NCBI GenBank assembly: GCA_035236585.1 | Contig: CP141139.1 | Location: 37,023,217 to 37,087,216, forward strand | Length of the DNA: 64,000 bases | From: Warburgia ugandensis | Taxonomy: Eukaryota > Streptophyta > Magnoliopsida > Canellales > Canellaceae | Direction of reading: 5' to 3' | In this document: in pieces, positions 13,248 through 24,758 of the stretch | Layout: the number at the start of each line of letters is the position of its first letter | Position numbering within the stretch: the stretch's first letter is position 1 | The notes under the pieces: model-generated | What the model was told of the DNA's origin: nothing | What the model saw: the letters and a program-made list of their open reading frames with translations, nothing else | Database searches by the model: none | Translations under genes and position numbers: made by a program

Positions 13248-15386
13248 AGTTCATCCACTTATAGGTAGTCCCAAAAGTCTTAAGTTGAAATGATTGTCCA
13301 AGGTGAAAGTTAGAGATGGTATGAGTTAAATGATTATATCATTTAGAAAATTTTGAAATCTGAATGAACTTTACTTGGAGGAGTTGATAGAAATGCTAGA
13401 ATTAGCAAGGATAGAATCAAAATTATATTTTAATTAGATTCATATCGTTAATGGAAAATAACTTAGTTGGAAGTCACAAAAAGTCAAGGAAAAGGAAAAT
13501 TGATTATATAAAGTAAATTCTTATGAGAATAATAAGGTTCTTAAGGTAATAAATCAGTGTATGGTATATATGAGTTAGTGTTTATAATGGAGAATGTTAT
13601 TGTTAATAGATGATTTATTAATGAACATAACTTATCATGAGTACAAGTCTTAATGTGAGAACAATATGTGTAAAGCCTTGGAGAGTACATGGATTATTTA
13701 TGAGAAAAGATTGGAAGTTGGTCTTAGTGAATGAGCATTTTAAGAATCTAGAAGATCATGAGAATGAGTTTGGTGAAATAATAGATAACTTTTATCGATA
13801 ATTTTATGGAAAAAAAGAAGAAGAAATTTTATTGATGGAGCTATCGAGACAAAGAGGATTTGAATACTATTATAGAAAGAAATGCTTATTTATAAATCAT
13901 TTTATTTTTGGACCATGAAATTGGATATGATTATAAATAAGTCGTTGAGATAGAAGATTACAGTGTGGAAATAGTACATGACAAGTAGGTATTCGATATA
14001 GAGAAATACGATATGTACATTGTATATTATGAATGAGACAAAAAAAAAAAATTTCTAAAGAGTATTATGAGGATATTATAGGGTGTAGAAGACTCTAAGA
14101 TTGTTTATGATGGAAGGATTTAGCCTATGAAGATATAGATAGTGGAAAGTAAATGAGAATTTAAGTAGGAATACATAGAAATTATTAAGTAAATATTTGC
14201 AAAAAGGGCTTGGTGAGAAATTTTATATAAAGATTGTATGCTGTGTTGTATGATGGTGTATAATTTATAAAGTACAATTGACCTTAGTATATGATTGATG
14301 ATATGGAATCAATTACATCCTGTAAATTGAACAAGAAGATGGATTAAAAGGAAATATTATTTGATTGGATTGACATATAATGAGAGTCATTATAAATGGT
14401 TAGTATAAAATAGCAAATAAGACATGTGATCTTTAATGACTAGACGGAGTTAAATCAAATTTTACCAAGTGAGTTGACCTAGAACCATAAATGAACTACA
14501 ATAGTGATTTTTGGGCAAATGTGATCAAGAACCAATCACTAGATATATGAAACTTAACGATAAGCATGGGGATGTATTAAGATAATAATGAAGATTCGGT
14601 TTATTTGATTAAACCATTATTTTGAGTTGGAGGAATTACAAGTTCTTATGAAGTCTTGAATGGCAATTTAGAAAAGATGATGAAATGTTAGTGAAAGAAA
14701 ATTTTGTGATTGAGTTTTAGAGATGTTATATCTAAGTAAAGGAAGATTGAATTGAAAAATAGAATAAATTTTGAAATTGATAGAGATTGACGTCTTGAAT
14801 GTTGGAATAAATGGAACAATATATGTGATCATTAGAATCAATTAGAAGGAAAATTATACATATGAAAATAATGATCAAGAATTTGTTTTACTTTGAGAAT
14901 TCTACGTCGATGATGTATATACAATTGAGGAATCTATTAGATACAACAAGTTGTTAAGGTGCATGAACACTTATAGTTAAGCTAGGAAAAGCAGAGACAA
15001 TGATAATGAACAATCCTTGATTAGAAATCCAAGTATCAATCGAGAAATAAAAGGTGATAATCCTATAAAGAAAAGTTTGAGGTAGTAATAAATCACAAAT
15101 TAAAATAAGAAATTATAATATGGACATATCAATGATATTATGTGGATTCATTTAAGTGAAAGAAAAAGATTCAAATACTTGGCATAGTTGTGCCAAGATA
15201 GTATAAATGATATGAGGAAGAGTATATATATAGCAATGATTAAGCATTGGTTGTAGAGGTTTAGAGATGTTACTGATATAAAATACGGGACAATATGAAA
15301 TTTATTTAGGAATGATGTTCAAAATAGTTGTACAATTAAACAAGTGAGAGCTAGTGATCTAGGTATGAAGTACAAAGAGGATTGAG

Positions 15387-15465
<79 letters not shown>

Positions 15466-15897
15466 CCTAGGAAGGTTATCATGTTTTTTTTTTTTTTTAA
15501 ACTATTAAGAAACTTGACTTTGATTGAGTAAGAGTGTGACCATGAGAATGGTAAAAATTCCCAGATAAAATGAACTATAAGGTAAGATTATATGATGAAC
15601 ATTCTAATAGAAAAGGTAGAAATAATTTGGAAGTATAAAGTTTAATACATCATACATACATACATATAAGGATATGAAGGATATTAGTATAAACTAAATG
15701 ATGATTTATGAAGAAGTAAAAATAGATTATTAGAGTGCATAGTGGAAGTGATTTGTATTGCTTGAAGAAGATATAAAAACTACATTGATAATTACTATGC
15801 GTATTTGGAGTTGCAGTTGAGAGTTTTATAAGTGTTAAAGTATTATGATAACTTCAATTCATGATGAGATGAGGATGCATTTAGAAATATTTGTTAA
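13248..15897 (+). other. non-coding internal region of the LARD-like element
   Basis: About 2.65 kb, strongly purine-rich on the plus strand and AT-rich, with no ORF of 60 codons or more on either strand. None of the usual RT, integrase or gag motifs could be recognised in any frame. It could be a heavily decayed pol region or a sequence that never coded; the eye cannot separate these. Confidence 0.6.
15391..15465. repeat. (AAT)n(ATG)n compound microsatellite
   Basis: About 12 AAT units pass into about 12 ATG units, a typical point-mutation-then-expansion pattern, inside the LARD-like internal region. Confidence 0.97.
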
Positions 15898-18800
15898 TGT
15901 GGAATTAATATTTTTTTTTAAAGGATAACTAATAAAAGATGCAAAACTTAGCATTGAAATACCAATATTACAATCTATTCAAGAAAACGAATCCAACGAC
16001 ACTAAGTATGTCAAAATAGGAGCCCAAACAAAAATCTTGTAATTATTTTAATTTAAATTAATTATTCATTAAAGTGATAAAATTGAATATAAATGGGACC
16101 TACATGATGTAGCATGTAATCATGAGTAACCATAAATGTTGAAGCAGGTTTATACGAAATTAAGTGTAACAATTACCCGTAATTATAATGGGTAATGATT
16201 ATTAAATAAATATATATACATATAATAATGAATAAAAAATATTTGATCGCATTTAATTTCCTCTCTCCCCCTCGGTGCTCTCTCTCTCTCTCTCTCTCTC
16301 TCTCGGATAGTCTGTTGGCTGGTTAGCCCACTCGACCCAAGGCTGCGTTGAGCAATGGGCTGCACTTGCTGGCCTAGGATCCTTGCCGATGCCGATGCCG
16401 CTGCAGCTGTTGGTGGTCCTTTCTCCTCTCCCCTCCTCTAGCGAGCTCCCACCATCAGACCCCCTCTAATTGGACCTTCCTTTCACCATGGTCTGAACCA
16501 CCTAGCCAATTGGCGCTTGTGGCTTCACTCTTCTTCTCTAGTGCACCAGTGCTCCTCCCCTAGTGGCCACCATCGTTTCGAACCCTTCCTCTCTGTCGTC
16601 AGCTGCAGCATCCCGCCAGCACCTCCTGACGTGATAGCCCAAGCAGGCTGCTCGACAGAACCACCGCGTGAAACCCTCCTCCCTCCTCCCTCTTTCTCTC
16701 TCTCTCTCTTCACTGTTCCCTTCCTCTCTATTGTTGGTGGTAGCAGCCCGACATGACAGCCCGAGTAAGCCGGCCGCCAAAGCCACTGAGCAAAACCCCT
16801 TTCCCTGTTTTATCTCGCCCTGCCTTTGTTTCCACCTTGCTGATCGGCACAGCTAGCGGGTTCACCAGCGAGCTTACCTGGCCAGTTCCCTCTCTTCCCT
16901 GTTCCTCCTCTAGCGCAGGACCTTTTTCTCTATTTCCCTCCAGCACAACTGGCCCGACTCGCCGGTATGCACAGGCAGGTTGCGCAGAACCCCCATTTTC
17001 TCTTTTTGCCTCCTGGTTAGACACGGACGATGGTCAAGATGAAGCCAACAGCCACCACTGGCCTTCTCCCCAACTATTCCTCCTTTTCTGTCACGGCTAG
17101 AATTTCCAGCCGGCTGCCTTCGCTTCTCCCTCTGTGGTCAGGCTCGGGCAATGACTGAATAGGCAACCGCTGACTCCCACTAGTCGTCATTGCCCTATTC
17201 TTCCCTTCCCTCTTGCTTTTTGGTATGGGCGGACCCCATTATAGCTTTGAACTTTGACCTCTCCACTACTCAATCCAGGAAAGGTCTTGCTACTCTAAGA
17301 TGTTCATGGCAATTATTGTGATGCAAGGAATAAAATCCATTAATCAATTTAGCCATCGATGAAGATCCGATCGTTATATGAAGCCATCATTGATGTATGA
17401 TCACGATCAAGTTGATATGTAACCAATATGACCATCCATTGTTATCTAGAACATGATCTATTATTGAATGTCAGATCCATGACCAATCAACAAAACCCTA
17501 CACCATCCAACTATTAAACAATCACTAGATCCCAGATATGCAAACAACTTGACTTTTCATCACAATTCAACTGTTGATTGGCTAATAGATGCTAGAGTTG
17601 CGACCGATCTATCCCTTTTATATAATCTAACCTTCAATCGACTACCTAACACCTAGATCAACCATCCATTTGACCTTCTATTTAGATTTGACCATAGATC
17701 CAATACCTGATCTTAGCTGTTTATTCTCAAATTTCTGGATCAAAGGCAATCAAATCCAATCAAGCCACACCAAACATAATGTCATACATGGATTTAAGTG
17801 ATCAGAGGTAAGATTGCTATCAAATTTTATTTAAATCAATTAAATTAAATTTTATTTGATTATTCCTGAGAAATGTAGAAATTCTAGACAATAAACAAGA
17901 TTAGAATGAATTAAACCTTGGAAAAGATCGATTGAGCTATTTATATTATTAATTAGATTAATCTGATGGTCAAATTGTTCTGATGACCTTAGATTTGAAG
18001 ATGAGATATTAGGAGGACTTGGAACTATTTATCTGACCTATCAGTTTGACTGTCAGTTCAATAGATCAAACATTGAAAAATGAAATATATTATAGGTTAG
18101 GTTGAGATCAATAGAAGTTGACAATAATTGGATGATCCGAACTATTGACCTTTAATCAACGGTCAAGATTTGAGGATATTACAAAAACAAAGTGATATAC
18201 CTAAGATCAAAGGTCAAGAAAGGTAAGATCATCATATTTAAAGATGATAAATGATTAGATGAGTAATAAATGAGAAATTGTCATTAAGTAATTAACTTGA
18301 TATGTACGTATGACTTGACAGATACTGCGATTGATACAAAATTGATAACTGTTGATTGTTTTAAGGATTTTGATAGCCGTATTTGAGGTAGGTTGATTTT
18401 AAGATGCTAAATTTTAAAATAGCATGATCTTTTAATGTATCATGATATAATTTTGATAACTGCATGAGATTTGAATCGCATGTTTTATTCATAAAGATGA
18501 TTATTATGCATGCAATGTTTATGACATGATTTATTAAATAAAAATATGATATTTGTATATACAAAAATTGTTATATTATGATTCCATTGTTGAAAGTAAA
18601 TGTTAGTCATTTAAAATGCATGATTTAAGAATGTACTATATATTTTCCATCCACATGATTTGTTTTAAAAGCCAGATGGGCCTAATATTGGTACAAGATA
18701 CCAACTATACATGTGATATAATGTTTTTATGAATTTGATATGAGACAAGCATATGCCTGATATTATTTTTATTATGTTATACATGGGCATGGAGGACTGA

Positions 18801-20057
18801 TGGATTTTTGTTTTCGACAAGCATAGGCCTAGGGATGCTATGCTAGGAGATTTATGAGAATTCAGTTACCCGCTTTCTAAAACTTACAATATGGACACCA
18901 TGCTCGTAGCAAGGCAGAACTTTGGGTGGTGGCAATTATGGGAAGGCCCCACCATGACAGTCTATCTTCCCATATAGACATGATGATGTATTTTTTCACC
19001 TTAGTATTAGTGGAGCATGGTAGTGGATCCCAGCGCACAAGATGTGCGTTGTAGCATGGTAGTCCTTTGCATATTTTGATATAATGTTATGATGTGTGGT
19101 ATGATGATATGCCTAGTATGACCTAATGATAATTATATATACCTAGTATTGATTGGCAAGATATATAGACACAGTAGTGGTTGGGAGTATGTGGATCAGT
19201 GGTTGCTGGACGATTCTGATTATATACTATTATTTCATGAATTTAATGTTATTTAACTTTCATTATTATTCAAATGCTTTATTTGATATTCTGATTGTGA
19301 TTTGCATACAGTTATGCATCACTAGCCTATTTATGATGTTTACATCTATTCATGAGGTTTACTTAAGATTCTAATTGTGATTTGAATATGATATTTGGCC
19401 ATTAGATTTAATCATGATATATACATGAAATGCTTTTAATTTTGATATTCTGAAGTTTTAGATTTTCTTAAATTTAACCATGCATATTATAGATGCAAAA
19501 TGTTTTGATGTATTGAAATGAATATTATTTTGCAAAAAAAGAAGAAGTTTTATTTTGATTTGCACATGCATCTTATTGCCCTACAAAGCATAGCTTGTTG
19601 AGACATTGCACTATTTTGCAATGCCTCAGATATTGAGTGACAGACAGGACTGATGAGGAATCAGATGAGTAGTTGATCAATACATCTTTGTCTGAGGGTA
19701 TGTTTTAATTCTATTTGGGCTATACATATACATCTACGATATTTGAGCTTGATTTGAAATGATGTAGGGTCTGGGGCTATTGACTGAATGGTAATTGAAG
19801 AAGTAAAGTTGTTTTTTATTTTTTGTTAAAGATTTAATTGATGAATGAAAATTTTATTTGAAATTTTAAAATTTAAATATCAAACTGAATCATAAATAAT
19901 TAAATAGTGAGTTGATGGTTGACGCTAGTGGTTTTTAAATGAAATTCATTGAAAATGGTGGTTGCTGGTTTGTTTTTGAAATTGTTTTCAAACTTGGGGC
20001 CCCACTTTTTGAAAAGAATTGTGAAAAATTGTTTTAAAAGCTTTGGTTGATGTAGCA
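15898..20057 (+). repeat. 3' LTR of the LARD-like element
   Basis: Direct repeat of 9075-13232. It matches the AT-rich start (about 15909-16260), the GC-rich block (16260-17280) and the AT-rich body through the shared end (GAAAAATTGTTTTAAAAG, then about 20057). A short CT run lies at 16278-16304. No clear polypurine tract precedes the start, so its first bases may be lost. Confidence 0.65.
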
Positions 20058-21938
20058 TCGACTTGGGATGGGATGTCTCATATTTAAAACTTTGGGGTGC
20101 CATTATAAAAAATGCCTCCTCCATTTTACGCACTGTTCTATTTTAAAACTTATTAATGGGATTCATTTGTAAAATTATTAAAATATCTCTACTATTAAAA
20201 ATCAGATGACTTTCTCATCCAAACTCCATTTTAGTGTTCTTAGTCTCAATGGATTTGTTCTTTTGAATATAATCCAATTATTAAAGTTTAAATAGTTTAT
20301 TTTGCTTTATAAATGCTCATTTATTAGAACTTTAAAATTAAAAATTCTAATTTTATTCTTTCTTTACAATAAAAAATGCATAGTGGCATTTTTACAAAAT
20401 CATAAAAAGTGTGGATTTTTTTTTGCAAAAACACCAAAAAAGAATGCTATTTTTACAAAAATCCCTTATTATTACTGTCATACTAGGTCTTTTGATAAAA
20501 TAATAATCCCTGTTAGTTGCGAAATTAATTAGAAATCTATAGTCTAATTTCTATTAATTTATCGAGGTTGAACTGTCATTGAATGGATATTTAACTACAT
20601 TGGAATCGATCCAGTAATTCAGAGGGCAAAAGTCCTTCATTGATGAGCGCGATGTGATGGAGATTGGATCCACATTCCCCTTGAAAGTCAAAACACTTGG
20701 GCCCGGATCCTTATCACCGAAGGCGACCTTACGCCGTTGGTGTCCAAACGGATGTAGTCACCTTCCAGCCCATTGAGGCGGAATAATTAAAAACCCACTA
20801 GTACACAGCTGCCTGACAAATGATTAATTTGCTCGTATGACTTTGTCAAAATAGAAGGATTTCAGGGGTTAATCAAATCTTATCACATAAGGCGAGCAAT
20901 TGAATTATCTAAGCCTAGTTTACGTAGGGACATGGCAAGTAATTTGAAGTCCAAAGACTTCAGCTTCTTGTGATTGGTCTAGTGATCAGAGCCCTTGATC
21001 TTGAATATGGATGAAGGCTCGATCGATCGATCAAGTCCTTTAGAATTCGACGTCCATCAGGAATGTTTCCAGTTCTTCAGATGAAAATTATCTTGAATCA
21101 CCAAGACATGATTTGAACCCTTAATCTTGAGTCGTCGGATGAAGATCTGACGCTCAATCCCAGTCTTTGAAATTTAATGATGCTCATCGTTTTCGAAAAT
21201 CATAAAACATCCATGTTTGGTCAAGGGTTGGGATTGATTGCTATTCCTAAGTCATCAAACTAGATATTATTAAATGGTCAATGGTGGGATGCAAAATAAA
21301 CAACCCTAATCTCAATGACCATGTGCCACAGGGATTTTGGGTCCCAGACCCCAAACAATAGCCTTGTGGCAGGACTTAGCCCACCAATCGTTTGTTACTT
21401 AAGAGGTGAACCTTGTTTGTAGTCCCTTGTGACAAAAGCATCAACCGTGGTCTCTTTCACGAACATTGTGGCCCCATCATGGATCTGAGAACCACAGCAA
21501 TCAATCCGAGCCATTTATCCAGGCCTTCAATTGGAAGGACAAAAATAGTCAAAATTCTTATTTAATGAGCAAAAGATCTAGGCTAGAGTGTTGTTCCTTT
21601 ATCATGGGTATCTGACTGGCTTATCAAATGAACTGCCCGGATCTTGCATTGCAACACAGATAATGCCTGTGCCCACCTAACAACAGCAAATTGGTATTTT
21701 GGAGCCAAAATCTGAACTGAGCATGGGCACACTGCAAAGAATGACCAGGGAATGGCACTTAAGCGTAATAATCTCATTAAGTACTCTAAAAGATACAGCT
21801 ATTTTGGTCATTTGGATGATCATGTGATCCAAGAATCCAAATTGCTACCATTAGCATTTAACCTGTGAAAAGCGACTTGTTATGCAATGCATGTCAAATT
21901 CCATGTCTATAGCATGAAGCAGGATTAGTGAAGGATCC
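20058..21938. other. gene-free single-copy-looking stretch
   Basis: No gene, RNA or repeat could be supported. Composition shifts from AT-rich (20060-20540) to more balanced (20550-21900), unlike the surrounding elements. Two loosely similar ~40 bp segments (near 20990 and 21117, sharing CCCTTRATCTTGA and GATGAAG) are present. Frames at 20302-20532 (plus) and 21583-21777 (minus) have no recognisable domain. It may be ordinary intergenic DNA. Confidence 0.4.
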
Positions 21939-22095
21939 GCCAAGAAAGCTTTTGGTTGTCGCTGGGTGTTTACCATTAAGTACTTTCCTGATGGAACAAT
22001 TGAGAGACTGAAAGCTTGTCTAGTGGCCCAAGGCTAGACTCAAATCCCAGGTAACGATTATGCTGAGACTGTCTTTCCGATAGCTAAACTCTCCC
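21939..22095 (+). mobile_element. Ty1/copia reverse-transcriptase scrap
   Basis: About 50 codons matching the start of the copia RT domain: FGCRWVFTIKYFPDG, then IERLKACLVAQG, then a TQIPGNDYAETVFPIAKL-like block (family: YTQ.yGiDY.ETFaPVAKL). No LTR, gag, integrase or RNase H is attached, so it is a short broken fossil. It sits at the start of a higher-GC patch. Confidence 0.75.
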
Positions 22096-22670
22096 TCGAT
22101 GAAGGGAATTCGGGTTGCAACCAAAAAGACCGAGAAAACGAAACTTGGTAGATTTCAGCTTTGATTCCTCTTGTCGACTCTGAACGAATGGTTTCAGCTA
22201 TTGTTCAAAGGAGAATGGCTCAAGTGGAAGAAGTTGACTTTCCTGCTATCAAAAATAAACTAGTTTGAGAGTTGATCTCACATCCTCAAGTCTTCTGAGT
22301 CTTCGTCTGCTCTCCTCTCTTAGTAAGTTGTCCCCGACCAGGCTCTGAATGAAATAGAAATCCCTTCGTGAAGTCACCCTCGGAGTTGAAAACGACTAAG
22401 CTTTTTGCCTTGACTTAGCCGGCACCTTGCCTTCTTTCCGGTGGGAAGGGCTACTCATAGTGGTATCTGGCCTCTTTCGAAATGGGAAGAATAGCCTAGT
22501 AGTGACCCTCGGGTAGGAAAGCTGCTCTTGCTCTTCTTCTAAGGAAGCAACCAACCCAGGATTGTCACCTCGTTCTTTCGTTCGAGGTGATCTGTATCGT
22601 CACCCTTCATGGAAAAGGGCATTTTCGTCTTTTACGAGAGATTCCCCAAGAAGAAGGAATCAAGCCATTC
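22096..22670. other. higher-GC patch, possibly organelle-derived
   Basis: Balanced base composition with many short phrases of the kind seen in plant mitochondrial spacers (for example GTGACCCTCGGGTAGGAAAG and CGTTCTTTCGTTCGAGG), ending near 22670 where AT-rich DNA resumes. Plant mitochondrial genomes also carry short copia RT scraps like the one just upstream, so 21.9-22.67 kb could be one nuclear insertion of mitochondrial DNA. No organellar gene is visible, so the origin is only a suggestion. Confidence 0.3.
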
Positions 22671-23104
22671 ATTTTATCTATTTTACTTAATTTTAATTAG
22701 ACAAAAATAATTTTTAAATCCGACCTTTTTCCTATTATCAATTTAATTCTATATTTTTCGACAGATCATATTAAACCCTGAAGTTTGATTATTTTATACC
22801 AAACCAACATCGTCATATGGTCAAAACAGCTGCCAGCTTGTAGATCTTACGTGGGTTTCGACCCAGCTACGCGGGCACCAAGGAGAAATATCGCGGGTTT
22901 CTATGACAATTCCCGACCAGAATCTCACAGCTGAATCGATCAAAATTGGGAACACATTTTGCCATCGCAAGATTTTCCATTAAGAGAGAAAGGTCCAGAA
23001 AACACACGGAACTTTCTCCTCTGTGTGCAAGAATCCCAGCCGAACTCAGATGGGCGTACCTCTTCCTCACAAGAATCCCAGCCGATCTCATGTTGGCATG
23101 GACG
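22671..23104. other. gene-free stretch with a 20-bp direct repeat
   Basis: No supported gene. CAAGAATCCCAGCCGA occurs twice (near 23027 and 23070), followed by similar bases. The minus frame 22867-23091 spans both copies (repeated SAGIL) but has no known domain. Confidence 0.35.
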
Positions 23105-23712
23105 GATTTGCAGTGATCTATAATATGGACAGGAATGAGTTAGGTTGGGCTAGATTTTTGACCCATCCTAACCCTAATCCTAGGTTTTTTTTCTTTTTTT
23201 GTCCCTGACCCAACCCTAGTCATGCTCAAGTCAAAGAATATTTTATCCTAGCCCAACTTAAAGTATTTTTTTTACTAATCTTAGTCGAGTCCCTTAATTG
23301 ACCCTAGCTTACTACAACATTCAAATATATTTTACAAACTTATACCATAATATACGTATACAATATTTAAAAATAATTTCAAAACTTATGGCATAATATA
23401 ATTTCTACATGAAAGCTCAGGAGTTTTTATTGATTTCTTATTATTGTGTAGCAACAATACCATATAAGCCTCCCTATTTTTATTTTTGAAAAAAGTCATA
23501 TGAGTCCATTTTTGTCATTTAAAATTAAGTATATAAGTTGCTCAGGTTCTCTAGTTTTTTCACCACAAACCCTAGCTCGACTATTGCCCTCCTACGGTCA
23601 TAGATTTTTTATCCTAACTCTAGTTCGGTGATAAATGTTCTACCCCTAACCCCTTATGGGTCATTAGGGTTAGGTCCCCTTAAAATTGACCCAACCCACT
23701 GCAATCCCATCT
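23105..23712. mobile_element. possible small non-autonomous DNA element with telomere-like motifs
   Basis: GGATTTGCAGTG at 23105 is mirrored by CACTGCAATCCC ending near 23710, giving imperfect ~12-base inverted ends of CAGTG type. Just inside lie CCTAACCCTAATCC (left) and TTAGGGTTAGG (right), also inverted relative to each other, plus ACCCAACCC strings. The interior is AT-rich and non-coding. No convincing target-site duplication was found, so the call is weak. Confidence 0.35.
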
Positions 23713-23717
23713 AGAAG

Positions 23718-23860
23718 GGTACCTTTCCAGACAAGACTCTTGTGGCTGTGAAAAAAATCAACAACATAAGCATCCAAGTGAAGAAGTGTTTCTTAACAAA
23801 GATTGTGATTAACAATTAGCACTAGTAAGGCTCTACATTAGCACCCTTACTAACAGGATC
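23718..23860 (+). pseudogene. receptor-like kinase N-lobe fragment (S-domain RLK, At5g35370-like)
   Basis: A plus-strand frame from 23718 reads GTFPDKTLVAVKKINNISI and then QVKKCFLTKIV. This is the start of a Ser/Thr kinase domain: the glycine-loop exit (KGTLPDKT) and the VAVKK segment with the ATP-binding Lys, then a helix-C-like FxTEI. The wording is closest to plant G-type-lectin S-receptor-like kinases of the At5g35370 kind. A stop follows near 23818. A short ALVRLY string in another frame (about 23820) matches the family's NLVRLRG, so a frameshift is also present. No exon precedes it: the possible DNA element at 23105-23712 abuts it. It is a gene fragment, not a gene. Confidence 0.5.
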
Positions 23861-24059
23861 TGTCATTATCAGCCCCAAGCAGCATACTTGCATTCAACAT
23901 CCGGCTAGCAATTCTCTCCAGCCCAAGTGTGAATTTTGTTAGCAAATTTGGTGTTGATGCTTGTCCTTAATGGAAAGATCAAGAATTACATTCTCATTGC
24001 TCACGAAATTCTATTAAAATTTGCATTACTAAGATGCAAAAGCCAAACTAAAAGGAATG

Positions 24060-24758
24060 TGTGGGACTAAATTACGCTTCTCAAAAGCGAGCTTTCTAAT
24101 TTTGGAATCTATCTAATGAATATTGTTTAAGCTAAAACCAACTCATGTGAGAATTCATTTAAACCAAACGATATTTGTTAAAGGGAAGTAATATAATGAC
24201 CTCCTATTTATTACACTCACACATTGAAAGGCAAAACGAGGGGTGTGTCACAAGGACTGCCCAAGAGGTTTATATTGATTAATTAGCCCCTATTATGTCA
24301 GTCTTGTGATGATCCAAGTTGTTCAGAACATTGCCCTTAACTTAGATGGGCTATGCTCTAAATTTCCCATCCATTGGATAATCCTAGCTATTATTGTTTT
24401 CAGTTGTGAAATGGATGGTTAAACTTTTGACTATTCATTTGACAACATAAGAAAACAATGGCTAAGATTATCCAATAGATGAGAATTTCGGACCTTAGCC
24501 CATCTAGGTCAAGCATAACACTCTAAACAACTTGGATCTTTACAACATGAGATCACATAGAATTATAGTCATCCAAAACATTAGTAGAGGGCTAACTTAT
24601 CACAAAATAGGGGCGATTATATCACTTCCCTTATAGAAACATAAGCATTCCAGATTTGCAGAGGATCCAAATTTAATTAAATTTTGAGCTATATTATAGA
24701 CAATAGTCTAGCCTTTTTATTTGGTTTTGAGAAACACAATTTCAAGTTTAGTCCCACA
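24060..24758. mobile_element. long inverted-repeat (foldback/MITE-like) element
   Basis: Ends are TGTGGGACTAAA (24060-24071) and TTTAGTCCCACA (24747-24758), a perfect 12-base inverted repeat. From about 24178 and 24648 inward the arms pair closely to the centre near 24425: AAGGGAAGTRATATAAT, GATCCAAGTTGTT, TAGATGGGCTA, CATCCATTGGATAATC and GTGAAATGGATGG all have inverted mates. Arms therefore reach over 200 bp each with almost no loop; the outer 100 bp are more diverged. No ORF. The family is uncertain (long arms suggest a Mutator-type or foldback MITE) and no flanking duplication was found. Confidence 0.75.

Larger units (their letters stand above)
9075..20057 (+). mobile_element. LARD-like LTR element (two ~4.16 kb LTRs, non-coding interior)
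   Basis: Large non-autonomous LTR retrotransposon fossil. About 9101-13232 aligns in direct orientation with about 15909-20050 over the whole length. Between them, 13233-15897 follows a primer-binding-site-like sequence. The LTR 3' end (GGATCATCACA) and the Met-type primer site are those of Del/Tekay-group Ty3/gypsy elements, but no gag, protease, RT, RNase H or integrase is recognisable. That layout (LTRs over 4 kb, coding-free interior) fits the plant LARD class (large retrotransposon derivatives). By eye the LTRs are about 80-85% identical in sampled segments, implying many million years. No target-site duplication was found, so the outer ends are approximate. The outer boundaries could shift by tens of bases. 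Confidence 0.7.

Noticed and set aside
20302-20532. 76-codon plus-strand ORF with Lys/Phe-rich content
   Set aside because: Reads low-complexity A/T runs, with no domain and no start context.
23163-23700. Telomere or interstitial telomeric repeat
   Set aside because: Only isolated CCCTAA/TTAGGG-like strings, not a tandem array.
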